Shown: one piece after another, positions 40,751 to 52,047 of the stretch
Layout: each line of letters opens with the position of its first letter
How positions within the stretch are numbered: position 1 is the first letter of the stretch
NCBI RefSeq assembly: GCF_020071995.1
Contig: NZ_JABWTK010000005.1
Span: 124,001-188,000, forward strand
Reading direction: 5' to 3'
DNA: 64,000 bases
Source of the DNA: Planococcus chinensis
GTDB taxonomy: Bacteria > Bacillota > Bacilli > Bacillales_A > Planococcaceae
Program-made: the position numbers and the translations under genes
The notes under the pieces: model-generated
Databases searched by the model: none
Told to the model about the DNA's origin: nothing
What the model saw: only the letters and a program-made list of their open reading frames with translations

Positions 40751-42262
40751 TCAGCGGATTCCGTTGATCGAACCGCTTGCTGCGGGTTGATTCAAAGTCT
40801 GGATAAACCGGTCGAATGCTTCTTTTTCTTTTAATACACCGGCGTCTTCAAGGATGCGGACGAACTTTTTGCCCAATTCTTTTTGCAGGAGCGCTTCCGC
40901 TTCTGCGCGCTGGGAAAGCGTGCCGTATTCTGCTTTCAACTGTTCAGCCCAGTCCAGATGGGGAGGAGAGACGCTGTCTGCATTGCCGAGCAGGAATTCC
41001 TCGATTTCCGCCAGTTCCTCTTTTAAGCGGGGCGGCAGAACGGCAAGCCCCATTACTTCAATCAAACCGATGTTTTCTTTCTTGATGTGATGGACATCTG
41101 CGTGCGGATGGAAAATCCCCGACGGATGTTCCGCTGTCGTGCGGTTGTTTCGGAGCACCAAATCGATTTCAAACAGTCCGCTGCGTTTTCGCGCAATCGG
41201 CGTAATGGTGTTGTGCGGCGTGTCGCCAGTGAACGCCAGTACATCGGCTTTTTCATCCGAGTACGTTTTCCACTTCTGCAAGATTTCGTCCGCTGCATCG
41301 ACGAGGCTGCCGGTGTCGCTGCCTTTCAAGCGGATCACCGACATCGGCCATTTCACGACGGATGCCGCGATGTCCGGATAGGCGGCCAATGGGAAGGCAA
41401 ACGCATCTTCCGCTTTGGTCATGGCAAACTCGTAGCGCCCGGCCTGGTAATGGTCGTGGCTTAAGATGGAGCCTCCGACAATCGGCAAATCCGCATTCGA
41501 GCCCACAAAGTAATGGGGGAAGCGTTCGGTAAAGGCAAGCAGGCGTTCAAAGCCATTGCGGTCGATTTTCATGTCGCGGTGTTCTTCTGAAAGCAGGATG
41601 CTGTGTTCGTTGTAATAGACGTAAGGCGAGTACTGGAAATACCAGTTTTCACCGGCAAGCGGCACCTCAACGACGCGGTGGTTGGCGCGTGCCGGGTAGC
41701 CGATGCGCCCCGCGTAGCCGACGTTTTCCTTGCACAAGAGGCATTTCGGGTAAGAGAGCGTCTGTTTCATCTTGCGTTCGCGCTTGATCTGTTCCGGATC
41801 TTTCTCAGGCTTAGACAAATTGATCGTAATGTCCATTTCGCCATACGGGCTATCCGCTTTATAAGAAATGTTTTTCCGGATGCGGTTCATTTGAATGTAG
41901 TTGCTGTTTTGGCTCAGTTCGTAAAAATAATCCGTTGCCGCTTCCGGCGACTCCGCGTATTTTTCATCGAATGCTGCATTGATGGCAGAAGGCCGTGCGA
42001 CAAAACAGTTCATGATATTCGCTGACAGCATTTCTTTGTCGTCAAAGATGTCTTCGATGACGCCTTTTTCTACGGCATAGGCAACCAAAGTTTCGAGCAG
42101 GTTCGGGATGGTGTCGTCCGCCGGTTCGAGCGCTCCTTTGGGGAATGATTGCAATCCAAGCAGGTACATCGCCTGGTTGCGGGCATAATCGCTGTCTGCG
42201 GCTTCAATGAGTCCCATCTTTAAGGCTTTCTGGACAAGTCCGGCAAGTGTTTGATAGATCAT
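40751..42262 (-). CDS. galT: UTP-hexose-1-phosphate uridylyltransferase, class II
   Basis: A 503-aa class II (Firmicutes-type) GalT, longer than the 350-aa class I enzyme of enteric bacteria. Recognisable segments are [40 protein letters not shown] and [20 protein letters not shown]. It exchanges UMP between UDP-glucose and galactose 1-phosphate in the Leloir pathway. The last gene of galK-galE-galT, it starts within the galE stop (4-base overlap). It takes the galactose freed by the neighbouring glycosidases on to glucose 1-phosphate. Confidence 0.95.
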   Translation of the reverse strand: MIYQTLAGLVQKALKMGLIEAADSDYARNQAMYLLGLQSFPKGALEPADDTIPNLLETLVAYAVEKGVIEDIFDDKEMLSANIMNCFVARPSAINAAFDEKYAESPEAATDYFYELSQNSNYIQMNRIRKNISYKADSPYGEMDITINLSKPEKDPEQIKRERKMKQTLSYPKCLLCKENVGYAGRIGYPARANHRVVEVPLAGENWYFQYSPYVYYNEHSILLSEEHRDMKIDRNGFERLLAFTERFPHYFVGSNADLPIVGGSILSHDHYQAGRYEFAMTKAEDAFAFPLAAYPDIAASVVKWPMSVIRLKGSDTGSLVDAADEILQKWKTYSDEKADVLAFTGDTPHNTITPIARKRSGLFEIDLVLRNNRTTAEHPSGIFHPHADVHHIKKENIGLIEVMGLAVLPPRLKEELAEIEEFLLGNADSVSPPHLDWAEQLKAEYGTLSQRAEAEALLQKELGKKFVRILEDAGVLKEKEAFDRFIQTLNQPAASGSINGIR

Positions 42263-43260
42263 TTCAACACTTCCTTTTCGTAGCCGGACGGATTTTTGGA
42301 ATGCCAGTTCCAGGCGTCTTCGATGATTTTTTCAACGGACGTATGAACCGGATTCCAGCCGAGCACGGTTCTCGCTTTGTCCGAACTGGCAATCAGGATG
42401 CTCGGGTCGCCTGCACGACGGGCTCCCGTTTTTACCGGGATTTCTTTGCCAGTCACCGAACGGGCGGCGGAAATCATTTCGTTGACGGAAAAGCCTTGGC
42501 TGCTCCCTAAGTTAAAGACATCGCTGTCGCCGTCTTGTCTCAAATAGTCGAGCGCCAGTAGATGCGCACGGATTAAGTCTTCGACGTGGACGTAATCGCG
42601 GATGCACGTGCCGTCTGCGGTATCGTAATCATCGCCGAAGACGGTGATTTCGCTTCGCTGCCCAAGTGCTGTCTGCAAGATCAACGGCACGAGATGGGAT
42701 TCCGGGCGGTGGTCTTCACCGATTTCGGCGCCTTCTCTTGCACCTGCGACGTTGAAATAGCGCAGCGACACGAATTTCAAGTCATGTGCAAGGCCGGTCC
42801 ACTTCATGAGCTTTTCCATGGTGAGCTTGGTTTCGCCGTATGTGCTCGTGGGATTGGTCGGCATCGTTTCGGTGATCGGCACCGCTTCCGGTTCGCCGTA
42901 TGTGGCGGCGGTGGAAGAAAAGACGATTTTCCCGACGCCGTGCTTGGTCATTGCCTGCAGCAATACCTGTGTTCCGTAGACATTGTTGTCGAAATACTTC
43001 AAAGGATTCTCCATTGATTCGCCGACCAGGGAATTGGCAGCAAAATGGACGACTTCGTCAATCGTTTCTTTTTCAAAGACAAAATTGAGAAACGCGGCGT
43101 CCCGGATATCGCCTTCGTAAAATACCGCTTCCGGGTGGACCGCTTCCCGGTGGCCCGTTTCCAGATTGTCGACAACAACAACCCGCGTTCCTTGGTCGAT
43201 CAATTGGTAGACCGCGTGCGATCCGATATATCCAGCTCCGCCTAATACTAAAACCGTCAT
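42259..43260 (-). CDS. galE: UDP-glucose 4-epimerase
   Basis: A 333-aa short-chain dehydrogenase-fold epimerase. The NAD-binding motif GGAGYIGSH is near the start, the catalytic Ser/Thr and Tyr-x-x-x-Lys are in SSTAATYG and [10 protein letters not shown], and the C-terminal part carries [14 protein letters not shown]. It interconverts UDP-galactose and UDP-glucose. I chose the ATG at 43260 because GAGGAG lies 8 bases upstream; that RBS is inside the end of galK, so the genes are coupled. Its stop overlaps galT. Confidence 0.96.
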   Translation of the reverse strand: MTVLVLGGAGYIGSHAVYQLIDQGTRVVVVDNLETGHREAVHPEAVFYEGDIRDAAFLNFVFEKETIDEVVHFAANSLVGESMENPLKYFDNNVYGTQVLLQAMTKHGVGKIVFSSTAATYGEPEAVPITETMPTNPTSTYGETKLTMEKLMKWTGLAHDLKFVSLRYFNVAGAREGAEIGEDHRPESHLVPLILQTALGQRSEITVFGDDYDTADGTCIRDYVHVEDLIRAHLLALDYLRQDGDSDVFNLGSSQGFSVNEMISAARSVTGKEIPVKTGARRAGDPSILIASSDKARTVLGWNPVHTSVEKIIEDAWNWHSKNPSGYEKEVLK

Positions 43261-43262
43261 GG

Positions 43263-44441
43263 TCAAAACTCCTCTACAAGTTCTTTGGCGCCATCCGAAA
43301 TTTTCGCCTCATAAAAAGAAGGGGCGTAGCCAAACGCTTCGGTATAGCTTTCCGCTATTGTTTCTTTCAAACTTTTCACTTGTTCCTGTTCGACGATGGC
43401 AATCGCACATCCGCCGAAGCCTGCCCCGGTCATCCGTGCGCCGATAACGCCGGGATGGGCCCAGGCCGTTTCGGCAATGTGGTCGAGTTCCGCACCCGTC
43501 ACTTCGTAGTCGTCCCGGAGCGACAGGTGGGAGGCGTTCATCAATTCGCCGAAGCGCTTGAGGTTGCCTTTTTCCAGTTCATCGAGCGCGAGCAGCGTCC
43601 GTTCGTTTTCCGAGACGGCGTGCTTCGCCCGTTTGCGGTTCGTGTCGCTGCCAATCAGATGCTGGTACTGCTCAAATTTCTCGTTCGTCAGTTCGCCGAG
43701 GCTCGTGACGGGCAGTTCCGCACGCAAATCTTCCAGCGCCTGTTCGCATTCGCTGCGGCGTTCGTTGTACTTCGAGCCGGCCAGTGTCCGCTGCTTGTTG
43801 GAGTTGATGATGACAATCTCGTGGTCATTTAATTTAACCGGCGCGTAGCTGTACTTCAAGGTTTGGCAATCCAATAAAATCGCCGCATCCTTTTTGCCTT
43901 TGCCGATGGCGAACTGATCCATGATGCCGCTGTTGACACCGATATAATCGTTTTCCACCCGTTGCCCAAGCTGGATCATCTGCAGGCGGTCGATCGTTAA
44001 ATCGAACAAGCCTTCGAGCACCACGCCGGTCGCCATTTCAATGGAAGCGGAAGAAGAGAGGCCGGCACCATTCGGGATGTTGCCGTAAAACAGGATGTCC
44101 ATGCCGGAAGAAATGGGAAATTCGTTGCCTGTAAACTGCTGGATCATCCCTTTCGGAAAGTTCGCCCAGCCGTGGTCCGGGTTATAGGACAGGTCGCCCA
44201 AATCGCATTCGATGATGCCTTCTTCCGGAAAATTCATCGAATAGAACCGCAGCGTTTGGTCCGGGCGTTTTTGGGCAACCGCATATGTACCGAACGAAAT
44301 CGCTGCCGGAAACACATGGCCGCCGTTGTAGTCGGTGTGTTCGCCGATCAAGTTGATGCGCCCCGGTGCAAAGAAGAAGCGCGGTTTCTCCGCCGTTTTG
44401 AAAACGTCTTTAAATGTTTGAGCCACGTGCTGTTGAATCAT
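43263..44441 (-). CDS. galK: Galactokinase
   Basis: A 392-aa GHMP kinase. The galactokinase signature [20 protein letters not shown] is at about residues 28-47, the ATP-binding motif [15 protein letters not shown] at about 120, and the third motif [15 protein letters not shown] near 340. It phosphorylates galactose at C1, the first Leloir step. The ATG at 44441 follows GGGGTGG. It is the first gene of the galKET operon, with a well-formed promoter and a palindrome in front, divergent from the ROK regulator. Confidence 0.96.
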   Translation of the reverse strand: MIQQHVAQTFKDVFKTAEKPRFFFAPGRINLIGEHTDYNGGHVFPAAISFGTYAVAQKRPDQTLRFYSMNFPEEGIIECDLGDLSYNPDHGWANFPKGMIQQFTGNEFPISSGMDILFYGNIPNGAGLSSSASIEMATGVVLEGLFDLTIDRLQMIQLGQRVENDYIGVNSGIMDQFAIGKGKKDAAILLDCQTLKYSYAPVKLNDHEIVIINSNKQRTLAGSKYNERRSECEQALEDLRAELPVTSLGELTNEKFEQYQHLIGSDTNRKRAKHAVSENERTLLALDELEKGNLKRFGELMNASHLSLRDDYEVTGAELDHIAETAWAHPGVIGARMTGAGFGGCAIAIVEQEQVKSLKETIAESYTEAFGYAPSFYEAKISDGAKELVEEF

Positions 44442-44463
44442 TGTCTTCCACCCCAATACTTAA

Positions 44464-44513
44464 TAAATTAATTTAATTAACATGAGTATAAAGGAATTTG
44501 GTAAACTATTCAA
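44464..44513 (-). promoter_or_regulatory. galKET promoter with palindromic operator candidate
   Basis: On the minus strand -35 TTGAAT (44513-44508), a 17-base spacer and -10 TATACT (44490-44485). Just downstream, at the expected start of transcription, is the perfect palindrome TAAATTAATTTA (44464-44475) within a longer AT-rich inverted repeat. ROK repressors bind such AT-rich palindromes, and a ROK gene stands divergently next to it. Confidence 0.75.
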
Positions 44514-44569
44514 TAATAAGAATGAAAACTCTTACAATTTAGCAACATGAACCAACCGGAGGGATAGAC

Positions 44570-45730
44570 ATGCGCCAAGGCAGCTTTCAATGGATGAAGT
44601 CGGTGAACAAATCGATTATCCTAAACAAAATCAGAAAAGACGGGCCGATCTCGCGCGCTCAGATTGCACGGGAAACAAAACTGACACCGCCGACCGTCAG
44701 CAGCAACGTCAAAGAGTTGATCGACCAGAAAATCGTCGAAGAAAGTGATTTCGGCGAATCGCTCGGCGGACGGAAACCGACGATGCTCGTCATCAACGAC
44801 CACGCATTCACCATCATCGGTGTGGACGCCGGGCCGGAACACATCGAATGCATCGTAGCGGACCTGGCAGGGAAAGTCCTGAAACGGTCGCAGACGAAGC
44901 TGGAGCTGCCCATCAACAGCGAGCAGTTTCTCGTCGCCTTGAAAAGCGGTATTGCAGAGTGCCTGGACGGGACTTCGGATAGAGAAGAAAACATCATCGG
45001 CATCGGTGTCGCGATGCACGGCGTAGTGGATGTCGAACGCGGCGTTTCGCTGAATGCACCAATTCTTGGCCTCGCCAATATCCCGATCAAAGAAGAGCTG
45101 GAACAGGCATTTGGCCTGGATGTGAAAGTGGAAAACGATGCACGCGCCATGGCGCTCGGCGAATACTGGTTTGGCAACCACGGCGAACTGGAAAGCATGC
45201 TGGCGGTGAACGTGGGCAGAGGCGTCGGAGCGGGCCTCATCATCGACGGGAAACTGTACCACGGCTTTTCGGATATCGCGGGGGAAATTGGCCATATGAC
45301 GATCGATCTGCACGGCGAAATTTGCGAATGCGGCAACCGGGGCTGCCTGCAAACCTTTGTCACAGGACCAGCCATTGCCCGGAAAGTGACCAATAGAGGG
45401 GCAGCGAATCCACTGACCGCCGAAACTGTCTACAAACTGGCGGTCGGCGGCAACAGACAGTTTGCAGACATCCTGAAAGAATCCGGACAAGCGATGGGCG
45501 TCGGGCTGACCAACTTGATCCACATCGTCAACCCGGAAAAAATCGTCCTGGGCGGCGGCGTTTCAAAAGCCGAGCAATTCATCTTGCCGGCAATCCGCGA
45601 AACGATCCAAGCGTCGGCACTGACGCCTTCTGCAAGTAAAACCCAAGTGGAAGTGACGAAACTCGGGGACGACGCCACATTGATCGGCGCCATTACCTTG
45701 CTGCTGGTCGATCTATTTGAACTGAAATAA
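44570..45730 (+). CDS. ROK-family transcriptional regulator (probable galactose repressor)
   Basis: A 386-aa ROK protein of the XylR/NagC type. The N-terminal winged helix (about 15-70) has SRAQIARETKLTPPTVSSNV. The sugar-binding ROK domain (about 80-385) has GVDAGPEHIECIVADL, GRGVGAGLII and the zinc-site region DIAGEIGHMTID followed by CECGNRGCLQTF. It lacks evidence of kinase-only function because of the DNA-binding domain. It is divergent from galK, with 128 bases between start codons, and is likely to repress galKET and perhaps the importer, with galactose or a phosphate ester as inducer. Confidence 0.9.
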   Translation: MRQGSFQWMKSVNKSIILNKIRKDGPISRAQIARETKLTPPTVSSNVKELIDQKIVEESDFGESLGGRKPTMLVINDHAFTIIGVDAGPEHIECIVADLAGKVLKRSQTKLELPINSEQFLVALKSGIAECLDGTSDREENIIGIGVAMHGVVDVERGVSLNAPILGLANIPIKEELEQAFGLDVKVENDARAMALGEYWFGNHGELESMLAVNVGRGVGAGLIIDGKLYHGFSDIAGEIGHMTIDLHGEICECGNRGCLQTFVTGPAIARKVTNRGAANPLTAETVYKLAVGGNRQFADILKESGQAMGVGLTNLIHIVNPEKIVLGGGVSKAEQFILPAIRETIQASALTPSASKTQVEVTKLGDDATLIGAITLLLVDLFELK

Positions 45731-45765
45731 AGAAAGCGTCTATCTTTGGAGAAAGAAGTGGTGGG

Positions 45766-46647
45766 ATGATCGACAACTTGAAAAAAATATACCCTTCCTT
45801 GGTCGTCTATCAAGAAGAGAGCCAAGGCCTGGATGACAACTACAGCTGGTTCAGAACAGAAGCCGGTGAAATCATCGGCATCGAAAAAAGCGAACTGAGC
45901 CCAAAAGACCTGTCAGTGCTCGCCGCGTTCATGGCGCCTTACCGCAGCGATGTTCCTGTCCTGACGCCCGACGAACAAAAATGGCGAAACGCGATTGACT
46001 CGGACGGTGCAGACCCGCTGGAAACGGCAGGGGCATACCGCTTTGTCTATTTCTCCATCAAAGAAAACCAGATCAGCCCGGAATTATTCAAAGATGCGCT
46101 CGCTGAACTGTTTCCCGGCGACGTCCCGATTCTATGGGAAAATGGCCACGAAGGGATTCTGATTGAGCAGGAAAGCATCGGCAGCGACAGCATTTCCTAT
46201 GAAGACATCATCAATATTTTGATGAGTGACTTGTACATCAAGATCCATTTCCTGGTCGGCCCTTTTCGCACCGGGCTGGAGCAGGTCAGCCGGTACCATA
46301 CGTTTATGCTGACGGCGGCCAAAGCCATTTTTGCCGAGTCCAATAAAGCCGTCGCGAATCTCAGCGATGCCGTGCCGTATTTATTGATCGACCAGGCGAA
46401 TGTGGACCACTACCGCAGCATCCGGGAAATGATCCTGCAGAATTATGCCGATGACGAAGAAACTTTGCGGATGATTGAAGTGTTCACGAAATACAATTTG
46501 AACGTTTCCGAAACCGCCAAAGCGCTCCACCTGCACCGAAACTCTCTGCAATACCGGCTCGACCGGTTCACCGAAAACACCGGCATCGACATCCGGAAAT
46601 TCCACCAGGCGATGGCCGTTTATTTGGCACTGCTCGTTAAGGTTTGA
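45766..46647 (+). CDS. PucR/CdaR-type helix-turn-helix regulator
   Basis: A 293-aa protein with a C-terminal helix-turn-helix of the PucR (HTH_30) type: FTKYNLNVSETAKALHLHRN followed by SLQYRLDRFTENTGIDIRKF (about residues 235-275). The N-terminal 220 residues resemble no family I can name and probably form a sensing domain. It follows the ROK gene by 35 bases on the same strand, so it is likely co-transcribed with it and may regulate the galactoside region. The RCC1-like gene follows within 30 bases. Confidence 0.82.
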   Translation: MIDNLKKIYPSLVVYQEESQGLDDNYSWFRTEAGEIIGIEKSELSPKDLSVLAAFMAPYRSDVPVLTPDEQKWRNAIDSDGADPLETAGAYRFVYFSIKENQISPELFKDALAELFPGDVPILWENGHEGILIEQESIGSDSISYEDIINILMSDLYIKIHFLVGPFRTGLEQVSRYHTFMLTAAKAIFAESNKAVANLSDAVPYLLIDQANVDHYRSIREMILQNYADDEETLRMIEVFTKYNLNVSETAKALHLHRNSLQYRLDRFTENTGIDIRKFHQAMAVYLALLVKV

Positions 46648-46676
46648 CTGAATCCACTTTCAGGAGGTCAGCAAGG

Positions 46677-47525
46677 ATGAAGAGAAAAGAATGGAAGGCT
46701 ATTGCTGCCGGCTACCGTCATTCGGTGGCGCTCAAAACGGATGGCACCGTGCACGTGTCCGGAGACAATAAAGACGGACAATGCGACGTCAGTGATTGGC
46801 GCAACATCATAGACATTGCAGCCGGCAGCGCGCATATCGGCAGTTCTCATACGGTTGGGTTGAAAAGCGACGGAACAGTGGTAGCCACTGGCTGGAACAA
46901 ATACGGCCAATGCGAAGTGGATAAATGGAATGAAATCGTATCGATTGCCGCAGGTTGGCGCCGTACCGTTGCAATCAAAACGGACGGGACGGTCCTGGCA
47001 GTGGGCCAAAACAACGAAGGCCAGTGTAATGTGGGAGACTGGGAAGACATTGTGGCGGTCTCGGCCGGCGACTGGCACACAATCGGGTTGAAAAGTGACG
47101 GAACGGCAGTCAATGTGGGGAACAACCGCTACGGCCAATGCAATCTTAGTGATTGGCACGATCTGGTGGGAGTTGCAGCAGGTTACTTGCATACGGTTGG
47201 ACTGAAAAGGGACGGCTCGTTGGTTGCGGTGGGTTCCAATAAAGACGGTCAATGCGAGGTAAGTGGCTGGAAGGATATTGTGGCAATCGCCGCTGGAAGC
47301 AATCATACAGTCGGTTTGAAGTCGGATGGCTCAGTCGTAGCTGTTGGACGAAACAATCAAGGGCAGTGTGATGTGAGCGATTGGTGCGATATCATCGCGG
47401 TTTCAGCAGGCTACGCCCATACGATTGGCTTGAAAGCAGACGGCACCGTGGTTGCGGTTGGTCGAAACGATGAAGGGCAGTGCAATGTGAGCGAGTGGAG
47501 CGGCATTGGACTGCCGGGCAATTAG
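46677..47525 (+). CDS. RCC1-like seven-repeat beta-propeller protein
   Basis: A 282-aa protein made almost wholly of seven RCC1-type repeats of about 38 residues (the second is longer, about 43). The consensus blade is W.DIVA.AAG..HTVGLKSD then GTVVAVG.N..GQC.VSDW. Seven repeats would close one seven-bladed propeller. There is no signal peptide or membrane segment, so it is cytoplasmic. RCC1 is the eukaryotic exchange factor for Ran, but bacterial members have no established role; this one probably acts as a binding scaffold. The ATG at 46677 has GGAGG nine bases upstream; an upstream TTG overlaps the PucR-type gene. Confidence 0.85.
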   Translation: MKRKEWKAIAAGYRHSVALKTDGTVHVSGDNKDGQCDVSDWRNIIDIAAGSAHIGSSHTVGLKSDGTVVATGWNKYGQCEVDKWNEIVSIAAGWRRTVAIKTDGTVLAVGQNNEGQCNVGDWEDIVAVSAGDWHTIGLKSDGTAVNVGNNRYGQCNLSDWHDLVGVAAGYLHTVGLKRDGSLVAVGSNKDGQCEVSGWKDIVAIAAGSNHTVGLKSDGSVVAVGRNNQGQCDVSDWCDIIAVSAGYAHTIGLKADGTVVAVGRNDEGQCNVSEWSGIGLPGN

Positions 47526-47572
47526 TGGTGGTCATCAAAGAAGAGCTTGAAAGAGAGCTAATATATAGAAGT

Positions 47573-47609
47573 AAAAGATTGAGCGGAGCGATTCCGTTCA
47601 ATCTTTTTT
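47573..47609 (+). terminator. Terminator after the RCC1-like gene
   Basis: A stem of about 14 bp, AAAGATTGAGCGGA / TCCGTTCAATCTTT (one G-U pair), with a T run. Confidence 0.88.
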
Positions 47610-47767
47610 ATTTGCGGCAGGCAAGTTTTAGCAGGAAAAAACTCCACCTCTAGCGAATTTGTGGCTATACCTGATCGACTGAGAAACAGTGTGAAAGATC
47701 CAATATTTAACTACCGGTAGTTTAATGCTTGGAGTTGAAGACGCAGAAGAAAGGAAAGGTGGGAGGA

Positions 47768-48424
47768 ATGAAGGCAGTCACGAAAATCTTCTGGATAGGT
47801 GCGGTGATGTTGCTGATGACAGGCTGCGGGAATTCGAATGAAGAATCTGCACCAGATGCTTCGCAAGAAAGTCCGGCAACTGAAACCACAGAAAAAGATT
47901 CATCCGAAACAAAAGATAACACATCAAAAGATGAAGGGGAGGAAGCGGATATGGAAAAGGAAAACGAAGTCACTCCAGAAGAAGCCGTCACAACGGATCC
48001 CGATAGCACTTCTGCAGATGCAGACAATCCGGAAGAAGATGCCTTAGCTCCGTATACAAGCGAGCAGATCGAATACGCCAGGGTCTGGCTGCAGCTCGGG
48101 CCGAATCAGGACATCGACGGTTTGTACGTGGAGCGTATTTCGGCGGATACCCCGCTCAATCCCGATGACGAAACGAGCGGCGTTTACCCGGAAGATGTCA
48201 TCCAGTTGGCCGGTTCCCGTTTAGTCGATGGCTCGGTTACCTATAGCGGCAACGGCGACGGCACGATCAATGTCTACAATGTGCCGCTGCGCTGGGACGG
48301 CGAGTATCCGGCGGGGGAAGAGTTCTATACGGAGATTATCGACAATACGGAACTTGTGCCGATTGATGTGGGCAAGGATGAGGCAGTCATTCGGTTGATC
48401 CAATTGCTGAAAGAGCAACCGTAA
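47768..48424 (+). CDS. Putative lipoprotein with acidic linker
   Basis: A 218-aa predicted lipoprotein. The signal peptide ends with the lipobox LLMTGC (Cys about residue 19), followed by an acidic, Ser/Thr/Glu/Lys-rich linker of about 75 residues (SETKDNTSKDEGEEADMEKE) and a C-terminal globular domain of about 115 residues with no known family (ARVWLQLGPNQDIDGLYVER). It starts at the ATG at 47768 behind AAAGGTGGG. It is anchored on the outer face of the membrane. A second lipoprotein of similar layout lies at 55638-56312. Function unknown. Confidence 0.78.
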   Translation: MKAVTKIFWIGAVMLLMTGCGNSNEESAPDASQESPATETTEKDSSETKDNTSKDEGEEADMEKENEVTPEEAVTTDPDSTSADADNPEEDALAPYTSEQIEYARVWLQLGPNQDIDGLYVERISADTPLNPDDETSGVYPEDVIQLAGSRLVDGSVTYSGNGDGTINVYNVPLRWDGEYPAGEEFYTEIIDNTELVPIDVGKDEAVIRLIQLLKEQP

Positions 48425-48511
48425 TAGCATAATGATTTTTCCTGATTTCTTAAATTAGTTCAAAATTTGACTGCTTTGCCATTTATTTGATTAAATATTC
48501 AGAAAAAAGTA

Positions 48512-48540
48512 TTGACAGCGCTTTCTTTAATGTTTAACTT
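48512..48540 (+). promoter_or_regulatory. glpF-glpK promoter overlapped by a cre-like site
   Basis: A perfect -35 TTGACA (48512-48517) is followed 17 bases later by a weak -10 TAACTT (48535-48540). The cre-like TGACAGCGCTTTCT (48513-48526) covers the -35, so CcpA would block this promoter when preferred sugars are present. Confidence 0.65.
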
Positions 48541-48581
48541 AAAGATAACAAGTTAAGAGCTGTGTTGGAGACCTGGAGATT

Positions 48582-48640
48582 CGCACAACAAGGAGTACTT
48601 CTATCAAGGAGGGACTTTCATTGTTGTGCGTATTTTTTTT
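48582..48640 (+). terminator. Leader terminator of glpF-glpK (GlpP antitermination type)
   Basis: In the untranslated leader, arms CGCACAACA (48582-48590) and TGTTGTGCG (48622-48630) form a perfect 9-bp stem followed by TATTTTTTTT. In Bacillus subtilis such a terminator before glpFK is overridden by GlpP bound to the leader RNA with glycerol 3-phosphate. GlpP control is inferred; glpP is not in the window. Confidence 0.8.
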
Positions 48641-48686
48641 GGTCGATTTCACTGCTTTTGCTTTTTAAAAAAAGGGGTGGTATGTG

Positions 48687-51087
<2,401 letters not shown>

Positions 51088-51101
51088 ACGAACTGAAAAT
51101 C

Positions 51102-51155
51102 GGGAGACCGGCACCATCTGCAGATTCTATTCTGAGGATGACGCCTGGTCTCCTT
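51102..51155 (+). terminator. Possible terminator after glpK
   Basis: Arms GGGAGACCGGC (from 51102) and GCCTGGTCTCC pair with one bulge around a 30-base loop, followed by TTTC. The T tract is short. Confidence 0.45.
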
Positions 51156-51326
51156 TCTTACTTACGGATAAAAGGGTCATTAATATTGTTTCTAAGTTAT
51201 TTGGAGGTTGAAAGAGTCCTAAAGATTTGCATATTCACATTTTTATTGGGAAAACTATCGACAGTAGCTTACTGTGCTTCTCTTATAAGAATAAAAGAGA
51301 AGCAGAGAGTCATGAGGAGGTCAATC

Positions 51327-51806
51327 ATGAAAATGTTTTTCCACTACAACTGGATGGTCCGGGAAGAATGGTACCGGTGGTGCGAAGAAATCAGTGAAGA
51401 AGAGCTGCTGAAGAAACGGACCGGCGGACAAGGCAGCATCCTCAAAACGCTTTTCCATATAGCGGATGTCGAATGGAGCTGGATTCGTTTACTGGAGGGA
51501 AAAGACGATTTTCAGGAAGGGTTCGAAAACTACAACAGCCTAGAAAAGGTGCGTCAGCTTGATGCAGCGTTCCGGCCGGAAGTCGAAAACTTTGTGGCGA
51601 ACTGGGACGAGAGCATGGAACATCGTCTACTTAAGACGCCTGGACGGGATGGAACCATCGATATCGACCAGTGGGGAGAAGTGATGCGGCATGTCATCGC
51701 GCATGAGATTCATCATATTGGCCAATTGTCGGTGTGGTCGAGGGAACTGGGGAGAGAGCCGGTGTCTGCGAATTTAGTGGGCAGGGGTCTTCCGGAAAAG
51801 AATTAA
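51327..51806 (+). CDS. DinB-family protein
   Basis: A 159-aa four-helix DinB-like protein. The three metal-ligand His of the family are in KTLFHIADVEWSW (His about residue 47) and HVIAHEIHHIGQLSVW (near 128 and 132). Members use a metal for thiol-transfer or unknown reactions and are often stress- or damage-induced. The ATG at 51327 has GAGGAGG six bases upstream; the longer open frame back to 51018 overlaps glpK and is not supported. Two perfect hairpins lie upstream (ACAGTA/TACTGT and GCTTCTCTT/AAGAGAAGC, the latter at 51276-51303) and may be regulatory. A terminator follows. Confidence 0.85.
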   Translation: MKMFFHYNWMVREEWYRWCEEISEEELLKKRTGGQGSILKTLFHIADVEWSWIRLLEGKDDFQEGFENYNSLEKVRQLDAAFRPEVENFVANWDESMEHRLLKTPGRDGTIDIDQWGEVMRHVIAHEIHHIGQLSVWSRELGREPVSANLVGRGLPEKN

Positions 51807-51813
51807 AACCAAT

Positions 51814-51857
51814 AAAACCAGAAAGCGGCAAAGCGTATGCTGCTTTCTGGTTTTTAT
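51814..51857 (+). terminator. Terminator after the DinB gene
   Basis: A stem AAAACCAGAAAGC / GCTTTCTGGTTTT with a 15-base interior, then T residues. Confidence 0.88.
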
Positions 51858-52047
51858 TCTGGGGTTTTATATTGCAAAGAAAATTTATCATTAAATAAAA
51901 TAAATATTTAGAATAATTAATAATTAATAAATTTTTTATGATACAATATTGAATAATTTTAAGTTGAAGAAAGGGGCGATTACTGGAATGACAACTAAGC
52001 TTTAAAGTAAATACCTAAAATAAAAAATACGAAGTGGGGGAGAAAAA

